A stretch of 5,134 bases of DNA from Betaproteobacteria bacterium TMED100 (GTDB lineage: Bacteria > Pseudomonadota > Gammaproteobacteria > Burkholderiales > Burkholderiaceae_A). Location of the stretch: assembly GCA_002170285.1 (NCBI GenBank), contig NHFB01000032.1:1-5134 (forward strand), in the 5' to 3' direction. The position numbers and the translations under genes are program-made. Positions 1 through 5,134 of the stretch are shown one piece after another (position 1 is the stretch's first letter; the number at the start of each line of letters is the position of its first letter). The notes under the pieces are model-generated. The model made no database searches. It saw only the letters and a program-made list of their open reading frames with translations, and was not told the DNA's origin.

Positions 1-112
1 AAGAGTGAGCAAGAAGGCAGATAAAACCAGTAGTAAAGATATTACTAGTACTAGCGAAAAGCCTTTAAAGAAATCTTCACAAAAAGCCGTAATTTCCAAA
101 ACGGAAAATTAA
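1..112 (+). CDS. rpsC: 30S ribosomal protein S3, C-terminal fragment (partial)
   Basis: The frame is open from base 2 and gives 36 residues before TAA at 110-112; the 5' part lies outside the window. The visible tail begins RVSKKADKTSS and is low-complexity, rich in Lys, Ser and Thr, with no conserved S3 domain in view. The call therefore rests mainly on position: rpsC directly precedes rplP in the bacterial S10 operon, and betaproteobacterial S3 proteins usually carry a variable basic extension after the conserved core. S3 sits at the mRNA entry channel of the 30S subunit. The stop is 34 nt before rplP. A different protein ending here is possible but unlikely. Confidence 0.75.
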   Translation, partial: RVSKKADKTSSKDITSTSEKPLKKSSQKAVISKTEN

Positions 113-146
113 GGTTAATAGAGCTAATTAATTGGAGTGAGCAAGC

Positions 147-563
147 ATGTTACAACCAGCTAGAAGAAAGTTTAGAAAAGAACACAAGGGGCGTAATACA
201 GGCTTAGCAACTCGAGGAGCATCTGTTTCATTTGGTTCTTTTGGCCTGAAAGCAACTAGTAGAGGTCGTCTAACTTCGCGACAAATTGAAGCCGCAAGAA
301 GAGCAATGACGAGACATATAAAACGTGGAGGAAGGATTTGGATTAGAATTTTTCCTGATAAACCAATTTCAAAAAAACCTGCTGAAGTCAGAATGGGTAA
401 GGGGAAAGGTAGTGTTGAGTATTACGTTGCTGAGATTCAACCTGGCAAAGTCCTATATGAAATGGATGGTGTAGAGGAAGGTTTGGCTAAAGAGGCTTTT
501 AAACTTGCTGCCGCAAAGTTACCTTTAGCTGTAAAATTTGTTTCCAGGCAGATAGGAAGATAG
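147..563 (+). CDS. rplP: 50S ribosomal protein L16
   Basis: L16 binds 23S rRNA near the A-site and central protuberance and helps organise the peptidyl-transferase centre. The 138-residue product matches the family along its whole length (usual length about 136-138). It has the [17 protein letters not shown] start, the [19 protein letters not shown] helix at residues 39-57, [14 protein letters not shown] at 61-74 and VRMGKGKG at 81-88. Arg82 aligns with E. coli Arg81, the residue hydroxylated there by YcfD/RoxA; whether that enzyme exists here cannot be seen. A GGAG at 134-137 lies 9 nt before the ATG. It sits between rpsC and rpmC, and its stop is only 3 nt before the rpmC start. Confidence 0.98.
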   Translation: MLQPARRKFRKEHKGRNTGLATRGASVSFGSFGLKATSRGRLTSRQIEAARRAMTRHIKRGGRIWIRIFPDKPISKKPAEVRMGKGKGSVEYYVAEIQPGKVLYEMDGVEEGLAKEAFKLAAAKLPLAVKFVSRQIGR

Positions 564-566
564 AAA

Positions 567-770
567 ATGAAACCGAGTGAATTAAAAGAAAAAAATATTT
601 CCGAACTAGAAAAAGAGTTGGAATCATTAAGTAGAGCCCAATTTTCTCTTAGAATGCAGTACGGCACTCAACAATTAACAAATACTTCTCAATTAAAGAA
701 AACCAAAAGAGACATCGCACGCGTAAGGACATTTATCAAGCAACTGGAAATTGAAAGTAAATTAACTTAA
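567..770 (+). CDS. rpmC: 50S ribosomal protein L29
   Basis: L29 is a small two-helix protein at the nascent-peptide exit tunnel, next to L23, where signal recognition particle and trigger factor dock. The 67-residue product is slightly longer than the usual 63 or so. It shows the family pattern: [17 protein letters not shown] (residues 2-18), then [14 protein letters not shown] (24-37) and the second helix [16 protein letters not shown] (44-59). Its ribosome binding site (AGGAAGA, 554-560) lies inside the last codons of rplP, and only 3 nt separate the two genes, so translation is probably coupled to rplP. An overlapping reverse-strand open frame here is a shadow. Confidence 0.97.
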   Translation: MKPSELKEKNISELEKELESLSRAQFSLRMQYGTQQLTNTSQLKKTKRDIARVRTFIKQLEIESKLT

Positions 771-788
771 AGTTTAGAAAGTTTATCA

Positions 789-1070
789 ATGAACAATAAC
801 AATTTATTAAAGAGAGAAAAAAAAGGTCGGTCTTTTCTCGGAAAAGTTGTCAGTAACACAATGCATAAAACACTTGGCGTTGTTGTTGAAAGAAAGGTTA
901 AACATCCTATTTTGGGCAAATACTTATTACGGTCTAAAAAATATAGTGTTCATAATGAAATTGGAACCTTTAATCTTGGTGACATGGTATCAATAAGGGA
1001 ATGTAAGCCAGTTTCCAAAACAAAAGCCTGGGAAGTGGTTGATACAATTGCCAAGGCAAAAGAGATTTAA
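789..1070 (+). CDS. rpsQ: 30S ribosomal protein S17
   Basis: S17 is a primary 16S rRNA-binding protein with an OB fold that stabilises the 5' domain of the 30S subunit. The 93-residue product carries the expected core: LGKVVSNTMHKTLGVVVERKV (residues 17-37) running into KHP, LRSKKYSVHNE (47-57), GDMVSIRE (64-71) and the closing PVSKTKAWEVVD (74-85). It is about 9 residues longer than E. coli S17. The extra length is mainly a hydrophilic N-terminus (MNNNNLLKREKKG) that contains an A8 tract at 817-824. No strong Shine-Dalgarno stands out in the 18-nt gap after rpmC, so coupling is plausible. It is the last gene of the S10 operon and is followed by the promoter region. Confidence 0.97.
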   Translation: MNNNNLLKREKKGRSFLGKVVSNTMHKTLGVVVERKVKHPILGKYLLRSKKYSVHNEIGTFNLGDMVSIRECKPVSKTKAWEVVDTIAKAKEI

Positions 1071-1075
1071 TTATA

Positions 1076-1105
1076 TTGACATTTTTAAGCTCAAAAACAT
1101 ATAAT
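1076..1105 (+). promoter_or_regulatory. spc operon promoter (sigma70 type)
   Basis: TTGACA at 1076-1081 and TATAAT at 1100-1105 both match the sigma70 consensus at all six positions, and are separated by 18 bp (17 is optimal). The sequence just upstream (1066-1075) is all A/T and could act as an UP-like element. The expected transcription start is about 1111-1114, giving a leader of roughly 75-78 nt before rplN. The position matches the spc promoter of E. coli. Transcription from it is inferred, not shown. Confidence 0.85.
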
Positions 1106-1126
1106 TAAAAGTTAGCTCTTTCGAGT

Positions 1127-1168
1127 CTCAAAACTATTCTGATTTTTCAGAAAAAGTTGAGTTTTTTT
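1127..1168 (+). terminator. Hairpin plus T7 tract in the rplN leader (possible terminator or attenuator)
   Basis: CTCAA (1127-1131) pairs with TTGAG (1157-1161), CT (1134-1135) with AG (1155-1156), and TTCTGA (1137-1142) with TCAGAA (1147-1152) around a TTTT loop (1143-1146). Seven T residues follow at once (1162-1168). The layout is that of an intrinsic terminator, but the stem is interrupted and has few G-C pairs, so it may be weak. It lies downstream of the promoter and upstream of rplN. It could end S10-operon transcripts, attenuate spc transcription, or simply be leader structure. Confidence 0.45.
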
Positions 1169-1178
1169 ACCTTAATTT

Positions 1179-1182
1179 GGAG
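1179..1182 (+). promoter_or_regulatory. Ribosome binding site deciding the rplN start
   Basis: GGAG lies 6 nt before the ATG at 1189. It overlaps an in-frame upstream TTG (1177-1179) and so supports the ATG as the true start. L14 proteins begin with MIQ, as this ATG gives. Confidence 0.85.
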
Positions 1183-1188
1183 TTTTTA

Positions 1189-1557
1189 ATGATACAGATG
1201 CAATCGCGTCTTGGTGTCGCAGACAATTCTGGTGCTAAATCAGTTATGTGTATAAAAGTTCTTGGAGGTTCAAGGAGAAGATACGCTGGCATTGGGGATG
1301 TAATAAAAATTGCTGTTAAAGAGGCCACTCCCAGAGGAAGAGTTAAAAAAGGTGAAGTATACAACGCTTTAGTTGTAAGAACAGCCAAGGGTGTTAGAAG
1401 ACCTGATGGTTCTTTAGTGAAGTTTGATGGTAATGCGGCTGTTTTACTCAACGCAAAATTAGAACCAATTGGAACTCGAATTTTTGGCCCGGTAACTCGT
1501 GAGTTAAGGTCTGAAAGATTTATGAAGATTGTCTCACTGGCTCCTGAAGTTATATAA
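1189..1557 (+). CDS. rplN: 50S ribosomal protein L14
   Basis: L14 binds 23S rRNA at the subunit interface, forms bridge contacts with 16S rRNA, and is the docking site for the silencing factor RsfS. The ATG at 1189 gives 122 residues, the usual length. It gives the family start [17 protein letters not shown], then [19 protein letters not shown] (19-37), PRGRVKKGE (48-56) and the near-invariant [20 protein letters not shown] (94-113). An in-frame TTG at 1177 would add four residues, but it overlaps the ribosome binding site and is rejected. This is the first gene of the spc operon, behind its own promoter. Its stop is 3 nt before rplX. Confidence 0.98.
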   Translation: MIQMQSRLGVADNSGAKSVMCIKVLGGSRRRYAGIGDVIKIAVKEATPRGRVKKGEVYNALVVRTAKGVRRPDGSLVKFDGNAAVLLNAKLEPIGTRIFGPVTRELRSERFMKIVSLAPEVI

Positions 1558-1560
1558 ATT

Positions 1561-1884
1561 ATGAAAAAGTTAATTAAGGGTGATGAAGTGATTGTTATTG
1601 CCGGTAAGGATAAGGGCAAAAAGGGTGTGATTACTGAAAGATTCAGTAATGATCGTTTAATTGTGGAAGGTATTAACCAAGTTAAAAAACATCAAAAGCC
1701 CAATCCAAATAATAATGAAACGGGTGGAATTGTTAGCAAGTCGATGCCAATACACCAATCAAATCTAGCAATATATAACCCTGAAACACAGAAAGCTGAC
1801 AAAGTCTCTATCAAAGAACTCGATACTGGCGAAAAAGTAAGAGTTTTTTCTTCCTCAGGTTCCCAACTTCAAACTTCAAAATAG
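1561..1884 (+). CDS. rplX: 50S ribosomal protein L24
   Basis: L24 is an assembly-initiating protein of the 50S subunit that binds the 5' region of 23S rRNA and lies near the exit tunnel. The 107-residue product starts with a KOW-type RNA-binding segment, KGDEVIVIAGKDKGKKG (residues 6-22). VEGINQVKKHQKPNP (35-49), GGIVSKSMPIHQSNLAIYNP (55-74) and KADKVSIK (78-85) follow, all typical. The C-terminus reads KVRVFSSSGSQLQTSK, whereas many homologues have KVRFFKSNGE here, so the tail is somewhat divergent. The gap to rplN is 3 nt and the Shine-Dalgarno is weak (GAAG, 1546-1549), which suggests coupling to rplN translation. Confidence 0.97.
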   Translation: MKKLIKGDEVIVIAGKDKGKKGVITERFSNDRLIVEGINQVKKHQKPNPNNNETGGIVSKSMPIHQSNLAIYNPETQKADKVSIKELDTGEKVRVFSSSGSQLQTSK

Positions 1885-1899
1885 ATAGGACTTCAATAA

Positions 1900-2436
1900 A
1901 TGTCTCGATTCCAAGTGCAGTTTAAAGAAAAAGCGGTACCTGATTTGATGAAAAAATTCGGATTTAAAAGCTATATGGAAGTTCCTAGATTGATAAAAAT
2001 TACTCTGAATATGGGACTTGGAGAGGCAGTTAATGATAAGAAAGTAATTGAAACAGCTCTTGATGACTTAACACGAATCGCCGGGCAAAAACCTGTCATA
2101 ACCAAAGCAAGAAAAGCAATAGCTGGCTTCAAGCTAAGAGAAGGTGTTCCACTTGGGGTCATGGTTACTTTGCGGGGAACAAAGATGTACGAATTCCTTG
2201 ACAGATTGATAACAGTCGCTTTGCCTCGAGTTCGAGATTTTAGAGGTATTTCTGGAAAGTCATTTGACGGTAGAGGAAATTTTAATTTTGGTGTTAAGGA
2301 ACAAATCATCTTTCCCGAAATTGAGTATGACAAGATTGACAAAATACGTGGTTTGGATATCTGCTTTACAACTTCAGCAAAAAATGACGATGAAGCTAGA
2401 GCTTTGTTAGAATTTTACAGATTTCCATTTCGTTAA
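1900..2436 (+). CDS. rplE: 50S ribosomal protein L5
   Basis: L5 binds 5S rRNA together with L18 in the central protuberance and contacts the P-site tRNA. The 178-residue product (E. coli 178-179) is conserved throughout. Segments include [25 protein letters not shown] sequence from residue 28, [20 protein letters not shown] (62-81), [20 protein letters not shown] (84-103), [11 protein letters not shown] (108-118) and the C-terminal [11 protein letters not shown]. An AGGA at 1887-1890 lies 9 nt before the ATG. In E. coli the rplX-rplE junction is the S8 feedback site; no clear copy of that RNA element was recognised here by eye. Confidence 0.98.
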   Translation: MSRFQVQFKEKAVPDLMKKFGFKSYMEVPRLIKITLNMGLGEAVNDKKVIETALDDLTRIAGQKPVITKARKAIAGFKLREGVPLGVMVTLRGTKMYEFLDRLITVALPRVRDFRGISGKSFDGRGNFNFGVKEQIIFPEIEYDKIDKIRGLDICFTTSAKNDDEARALLEFYRFPFR

Positions 2437-2449
2437 TTGCACATTAAAC

Positions 2450-2453
2450 AGGA
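2450..2453 (+). promoter_or_regulatory. Ribosome binding site deciding the rpsN start
   Basis: AGGA lies 7 nt before the ATG at 2461. An in-frame TTG at 2437 would extend the protein by eight residues, but it comes directly after the rplE stop with no separate ribosome binding site, and S14 normally begins MAK. Confidence 0.8.
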
Positions 2454-2460
2454 TTTTTTT

Positions 2461-2766
2461 ATGGCCAAACTATCTTTGATTAATAGGGAAAAAAAGCGTC
2501 AAGATTTAGTAAAAAAATACGCTAAAAAACGCTCTGAATTATTACAAACTATAAGAAATCAATCGCTTGATGAAGAAGTAAGATATGAAGCAAGGCTTGC
2601 TTTGCAAAATCTACCAAGAAATTCCAGCCCCACAAGGTTAAGAAGTAGGTGTGAGTTAACAGGAAGACCTCGTGGTACTTACAAGATTTTTGGACTTGGT
2701 AGGATGAAAATCCGTGAAATTGCTTTTAGGGGCGAAATTCCTGGCCTTACTAAGGCCAGTTGGTAA
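2461..2766 (+). CDS. rpsN: 30S ribosomal protein S14, zinc-independent type
   Basis: S14 binds the 3' domain of 16S rRNA in the head of the 30S subunit. From the ATG at 2461 the product has 101 residues, exactly the usual length of the long form. It begins [20 protein letters not shown] and ends with [20 protein letters not shown] (61-80) followed by [21 protein letters not shown] (81-101). Only one cysteine (Cys64) is present, so the four-cysteine zinc site of the short form is absent; this is the zinc-independent paralogue. The stop is doubled, TAA followed in frame by TAG (2764-2769). A perfect inverted repeat covers the codons for residues 94-100. The start given here excludes the upstream TTG. 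Confidence 0.97.
   Translation: MAKLSLINREKKRQDLVKKYAKKRSELLQTIRNQSLDEEVRYEARLALQNLPRNSSPTRLRSRCELTGRPRGTYKIFGLGRMKIREIAFRGEIPGLTKASW
2741..2759 (+). repeat. Perfect inverted repeat at the 3' end of rpsN
   Basis: CTGGCCTTA and TAAGGCCAG are exact reverse complements separated by one C. As RNA this gives an 8-bp stem (2741-2748 with 2752-2759, five G-C pairs) closed by the three-base loop ACU. It lies within the codons for PGLTKAS, ends 4 nt before the rpsN stop, and is 28 nt before the rpsH ATG. No T tract follows, so it is not a standard terminator. The pairing is seen directly; any function is inference. Confidence 0.6.
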
Positions 2767-2787
2767 TAGACACTCAAGGAAAATAAA

Positions 2788-3183
2788 ATGAGTATGAGCG
2801 ATCCAATAGCCGACATGTTTACTCGAATACGTAATGCTCAGGCCGTTACACAAACACTTGTCACTATGCCATCATCTAAACTAAAGGTTGCAATAGCCGG
2901 TTTATTGCAACAGGAAGGTTATATAGACGGTTTTCGAATTAAAGAGAATGGCATTAAAGTCAATCTTGAAATTGATCTTAAATATTATGCAGGCCAGCCT
3001 GTTATAGAAAAAATAGAGAGAGTGTCCAGACCAGGGCTTAGAGTTTACAAAAGAAGAGAAAGTTTGCCACGAGTTATGAATGGGCTTGGTGTTGCTATTG
3101 TTTCCACATCCAAAGGCTTGATGACTGATAGAAAAGCAAGAGCTGATGGTTTGGGTGGAGAAGTCATTGGAATGGTCGCATAA
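2788..3183 (+). CDS. rpsH: 30S ribosomal protein S8
   Basis: S8 is a primary binder of the central domain of 16S rRNA (helix 21), essential for platform assembly. In E. coli it also represses the spc operon by binding its mRNA. The 131-residue product has the usual length, with [18 protein letters not shown] at the start, [16 protein letters not shown] (31-46) and the C-terminal RNA-binding signature [17 protein letters not shown] (102-118). The final residues are GGEVIGMVA, where many homologues have GGE(I/V)xCYVA, so a commonly seen Cys-Tyr pair is replaced by Gly-Met. AGGA at 2777-2780 is 7 nt before the ATG. A second in-frame ATG at 2794 exists, but the MSMSDP start is common in related proteins. 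Confidence 0.98.
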   Translation: MSMSDPIADMFTRIRNAQAVTQTLVTMPSSKLKVAIAGLLQQEGYIDGFRIKENGIKVNLEIDLKYYAGQPVIEKIERVSRPGLRVYKRRESLPRVMNGLGVAIVSTSKGLMTDRKARADGLGGEVIGMVA

Positions 3184-3187
3184 GGAG
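3181..3187 (+). promoter_or_regulatory. Strong ribosome binding site of rplF overlapping the rpsH stop
   Basis: TAAGGAG matches the anti-Shine-Dalgarno complement over seven bases, and its first three bases are also the rpsH stop codon. It is placed 9 nt before the rplF ATG. This is the best Shine-Dalgarno in the window, and the arrangement favours reinitiation by ribosomes finishing rpsH. Confidence 0.8.
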
Positions 3188-3196
3188 AAATAGAAA

Positions 3197-3736
3197 ATGT
3201 CCAGGATAGCCAAAATGCCAATTTCTATACCCAAAGGGACCACAGTTGTAGCTAAAAAGGGTTCGGTTACTATTAATGGTCCTCAAGGTAGCTTAAGTCA
3301 AGATTTCTCGGAGTCTATTGTAAATCTGGATATAGATGATAACGAAATAAGAGTGAAAGCTTCGTTAGACAGTGATACTTTTTCAAGGGCTATGAGCGGA
3401 ACGATGAGGGCACTATTATCCAATATGGTCAAAGGTGTAAATCAAGGTTTTGAGAAAAAGTTAATATTGGTGGGAGTTGGTTACAGAGCACAAGCTAAAG
3501 GGGATATTTTAAATTTGTCACTAGGTTTTTCTCACCCTGTTGACATGAAGTTACCACATGGTATTTCTGTTAAAACACCATCACCCACCGAAATAATAAT
3601 ATCAGGCATCGATAAGCAAAAAGTTGGTCAGGTTGCTTCTGAAGTTCGTGCTTATCGACCACCTGAACCATACAAAGGCAAAGGTGTTAGGTACTCGAAC
3701 GAGGTTGTTGCTCTTAAAGAAACGAAGAAAAAATAA
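3197..3736 (+). CDS. rplF: 50S ribosomal protein L6
   Basis: L6 binds 23S rRNA next to the sarcin-ricin loop and the factor-binding site of the 50S subunit. The 179-residue product (usual about 177) has the two tandem L6 folds. The N-terminal one begins MSRIAKMPISIPKG and carries GSVTINGPQGSL (22-33) and MSGTMRALLSNMVKGVNQGF (66-85). The C-terminal one contains LVGVGYRAQAKG (91-102), LNLSLGFSHPV (105-115), GIDKQKVGQVASEVRAYRPP (137-156) and the signature EPYKGKGVRYSNE (157-169). It ends in a basic KETKKK. The strong TAAGGAG ribosome binding site overlaps the rpsH stop. The gap to rplR is 12 nt. Confidence 0.98.
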   Translation: MSRIAKMPISIPKGTTVVAKKGSVTINGPQGSLSQDFSESIVNLDIDDNEIRVKASLDSDTFSRAMSGTMRALLSNMVKGVNQGFEKKLILVGVGYRAQAKGDILNLSLGFSHPVDMKLPHGISVKTPSPTEIIISGIDKQKVGQVASEVRAYRPPEPYKGKGVRYSNEVVALKETKKK

Positions 3737-3748
3737 TGGGAATTTCTA

Positions 3749-4114
3749 ATGAATAAAAGAACTTCTAGATTAAGAAGATCTAAAAAGACACGTTTTAAGA
3801 TCAATGAAAGTGGTCTTCCCCGCTTGTCAGTTCATAGGACTAATTTGCATATTTATGCTGCGATCTTTGACTCATCAGCCAGTAAGGTTTTGGTGTCCGC
3901 TTCATCCCTGGAGTCTGACATGAAAAAAAAATTGAGCAAGTCAGCTGGAGCGGGAGGAAATGTTGAAGCTGCCGAAATTATTGGCAAAAGAGTTGCAGAA
4001 AAAGCAAAAAAAGCAGGTATAGATAAAGTTGCATTCGATCGTTCAGGTTTTAGATATCACGGTCGAATAAAAGCTCTTGCGGAAGCAGCAAGGGAATTCG
4101 GATTAAAATTTTAA
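3749..4114 (+). CDS. rplR: 50S ribosomal protein L18
   Basis: L18 binds 5S rRNA and, with L5, anchors it in the central protuberance. The 121-residue product is near the family length (about 117-121). It has the basic N-terminal arm [15 protein letters not shown] (4-18), [18 protein letters not shown] (24-41), [19 protein letters not shown] (73-91) and the signature [26 protein letters not shown] (94-119, two short blocks around the DRSG turn). GGGA at 3738-3741 lies 7 nt before the ATG. A run of nine A residues (3923-3931) encodes Lys59-Lys61 in frame. This is the least conserved part of the family, so the tract costs little structurally. Confidence 0.97.
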   Translation: MNKRTSRLRRSKKTRFKINESGLPRLSVHRTNLHIYAAIFDSSASKVLVSASSLESDMKKKLSKSAGAGGNVEAAEIIGKRVAEKAKKAGIDKVAFDRSGFRYHGRIKALAEAAREFGLKF

Positions 4115-4140
4115 GATCATGATTTACTGGAGAAATTTGA

Positions 4141-4659
4141 ATGGCTAAATTACAGGCAAAAGTTAATACCGAAGATCGTGATGATGGATTAAGAGAAAAA
4201 ATGATTGCTGTCAATAGGGTCACCAAAGTAGTAAAAGGTGGAAGAATATTAGGTTTTGCTGCCCTTACAGTTGTTGGCGACGGGGATGGAAAAGTGGGAA
4301 TGGGCAAAGGTAAATCAAGAGAAGTTCCAGTAGCTGTTCAAAAAGCCATGGATGAGGCCCGCCGTAAAATGATAAGTGTTCGAATGAGGGGTGGAAGTTT
4401 TCATCATAGTGTAATTGGCAAACATGGTGCTTCTTCTGTATACATTTCTCCTGCCGAAAAAGGTACTGGTATTATTGCTGGAGGTCCCATGAGAGCTATT
4501 TTTGAAGTCATGGGAGTTTCTGACGTTGTAGCAAAAAGTTTTGGTTCAACAAACCCATATAATCTTGTCCGCGCAACTTTAAATGGTTTAGAAAATATGT
4601 ATTCACCCTCTGAGATTGCAAACAAAAGAGGTTTATCAGTTGATGAGATTTTGTCTTGA
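4141..4659 (+). CDS. rpsE: 30S ribosomal protein S5
   Basis: S5 lies on the solvent side of the 30S subunit by the mRNA entry channel and contributes to decoding accuracy; in E. coli, mutations in its N-terminal loop give spectinomycin resistance. The 172-residue product has the N-terminal double-stranded-RNA-binding-like domain [20 protein letters not shown] (17-36) leading to [27 protein letters not shown] (37-63, read as two blocks). The C-terminal domain has [18 protein letters not shown] (93-110), [20 protein letters not shown] (111-130) and [15 protein letters not shown] (136-150). The VKGGR spectinomycin-loop residues look like wild type. GGAG at 4129-4132 is 8 nt before the ATG. Confidence 0.98.
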   Translation: MAKLQAKVNTEDRDDGLREKMIAVNRVTKVVKGGRILGFAALTVVGDGDGKVGMGKGKSREVPVAVQKAMDEARRKMISVRMRGGSFHHSVIGKHGASSVYISPAEKGTGIIAGGPMRAIFEVMGVSDVVAKSFGSTNPYNLVRATLNGLENMYSPSEIANKRGLSVDEILS

Positions 4660-4681
4660 GTCATAAAGGAATTTTATTTCA

Positions 4682-4861
4682 ATGAAAAACAAAACCCTCA
4701 CAGTCAAACTAGTAAAAAGTCCTATTGGACAGAGGTCAGATCATAGGGCAACCGTCAGAGGTTTGGGGTTAAGGAAAGTCAATTCCACTCGGGTATTAGA
4801 AGATACGCCAGCTATTAGAGGAATGGTTAATAAAATTTCTTATATGGTAGACATAATTTAG
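4682..4861 (+). CDS. rpmD: 50S ribosomal protein L30
   Basis: L30 is a small 23S rRNA-binding protein of the 50S subunit, present in many but not all bacteria. Manual translation from the ATG at 4682 gives 59 residues ending at TAG. It starts [20 protein letters not shown] and continues [20 protein letters not shown] (21-40), then [19 protein letters not shown]. The pattern K-S-x-I-G, then [11 protein letters not shown] and [10 protein letters not shown], is diagnostic of L30, and the length is typical (58-60). AAGGA at 4666-4670 lies 11 nt before the ATG, a rather long spacing. It occupies the standard place between rpsE and rplO. Confidence 0.97.
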   Translation: MKNKTLTVKLVKSPIGQRSDHRATVRGLGLRKVNSTRVLEDTPAIRGMVNKISYMVDII

Positions 4862-4886
4862 AAAGCCTTTTATGGAAAATAAAAAA

Positions 4887-5134
4887 ATGTATTTAAACCA
4901 GATTGCCCCAAACTTAGGTAGTAAAACTGCAAAAAAAAGAGTTGGTAGAGGTATTGGTTCTGGTTTTGGTAAAACAGCTGGTAGAGGACACAAGGGACAA
5001 AAATCTCGTTCTGGGGGTTTTCATAAAGTCGGTTTTGAGGGTGGACAGATGCCTCTACATAGACGTTTACCTAAAAGAGGTTTTACTGCTCCCTTTGGAA
5101 AATACACTGAGCAAATTCGATTATCTGAAATTGA
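4887..5134 (+). CDS. rplO: 50S ribosomal protein L15, N-terminal part (partial)
   Basis: L15 is a 23S rRNA-binding protein needed late in 50S assembly. The frame runs off the window after 82 codons, which is somewhat over half of a typical protein of about 144. The visible part starts [20 protein letters not shown] and continues [20 protein letters not shown] (21-40), then [20 protein letters not shown] (41-60) and LPKRGFT. The glycine-rich basic stretch is the L15 hallmark. The ATG at 4887 is chosen because homologues begin MxLN(x)I. An in-frame ATG at 4872 would add MENKK, and neither site has a strong Shine-Dalgarno (GGA at 4874-4876 serves 4887). Confidence 0.95.
   Translation, partial: MYLNQIAPNLGSKTAKKRVGRGIGSGFGKTAGRGHKGQKSRSGGFHKVGFEGGQMPLHRRLPKRGFTAPFGKYTEQIRLSEI

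Larger units (their letters stand above)
1071..1188. other. S10/spc inter-operon region (promoter and leader)
   Basis: This 118-bp AT-rich segment is the only real non-coding gap in the window; every other intergenic gap is 34 nt or less. It separates the S10-operon tail (rpsQ) from the spc operon (rplN), the place where E. coli also has its spc promoter. In order it contains a consensus promoter, a probable transcription start near 1111-1114, an imperfect hairpin with a T tract, and the rplN ribosome binding site. No small ORF or known riboswitch was recognised in it. Confidence 0.85.

Noticed and set aside
1177..1188. TTG start extending L14 by four residues
   Set aside because: The TTG overlaps the GGAG ribosome binding site, and L14 proteins start at MIQ, which the ATG at 1189 provides.
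1167..1619. Reverse-strand open frame of 150 codons opposite rplN
   Set aside because: It lies opposite a fully conserved ribosomal gene and shows no family motif; it is a shadow of the real coding strand.
1860..1920. S8 feedback-binding RNA element at the rplX-rplE junction, as in E. coli
   Set aside because: I looked for a helix resembling the 16S rRNA S8 site and saw no convincing one by eye; a covariance-model search would be needed to exclude it.
2336..2364. TTGACA inside rplE as an internal promoter
   Set aside because: No acceptable -10 hexamer is found 16-18 bp downstream; the best match is at about 14 bp and poor.
2437..2460. TTG start extending S14 by eight residues
   Set aside because: The ATG at 2461 has an AGGA at the right distance and gives the canonical 101-residue protein starting MAKLS.
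3540..3567. TTGACA inside rplF as an internal promoter
   Set aside because: The 16-bp-spaced -10 candidate TATTTC matches only three of six consensus positions and lies within conserved L6 codons.
4796..4993. Reverse-strand open frame across the rpmD-rplO junction
   Set aside because: It is antisense to two recognised ribosomal genes and has no recognisable protein features beyond hydrophobic composition arising from reverse-complemented basic codons.
1..5134. A previously undescribed system within the window
   Set aside because: Every substantial + strand frame is a recognised ribosomal protein in standard order, and the gaps are too small for hidden genes; no mobile, CRISPR or defence features were seen.

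Overview
The window is a stretch of bacterial chromosome carrying the end of the S10 ribosomal-protein operon and most of the spc operon. All genes lie on the + strand in the usual bacterial order: (rpsC 3' end)-rplP-rpmC-rpsQ, then rplN-rplX-rplE-rpsN-rpsH-rplF-rplR-rpsE-rpmD-(rplO 5' part). There are twelve complete genes, one 3' fragment and one 5' fragment. Two genes need correction or addition: rpmD is too short for a typical ORF length cutoff and was translated by hand, and rplN and rpsN are given internal ATG starts instead of the upstream TTG codons that lengthen their open frames.

The organism is most likely a low-GC betaproteobacterium. The L14, L16, S5, S8 and L5 sequences read like betaproteobacterial proteins as I remember them. 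Examples are the L14 block [19 protein letters not shown] followed by [17 protein letters not shown], the S8 start [10 protein letters not shown], and the long basic S3 tail. The DNA is visibly AT-rich, with A/T-ending codons throughout and many A/T homopolymers. AT-rich streamlined aquatic Methylophilales or a host-associated betaproteobacterium would both fit. The genus cannot be settled from this window.

Layout: positions 1-1070 are the tail of the S10 operon. Positions 1071-1188 are the only sizeable non-coding gap. It holds a perfect-consensus sigma70-type promoter (TTGACA, 18 bp, TATAAT), and downstream of it a hairpin followed by seven T residues, before rplN. Positions 1189-5134 are the spc operon, with gaps of only 3 to 26 nt, consistent with one polycistronic mRNA and translational coupling. 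The products assemble into the 30S subunit (S3, S17, S14, S8, S5) and the 50S subunit (L16, L29, L14, L24, L5, L6, L18, L30, L15).

I find no mobile element, CRISPR array, RNA gene, defence system or unfamiliar gene cluster. The points worth a second look are regulatory and modest: the promoter/hairpin arrangement ahead of rplN, and a perfect GC-rich inverted repeat at the end of rpsN just before rpsH.
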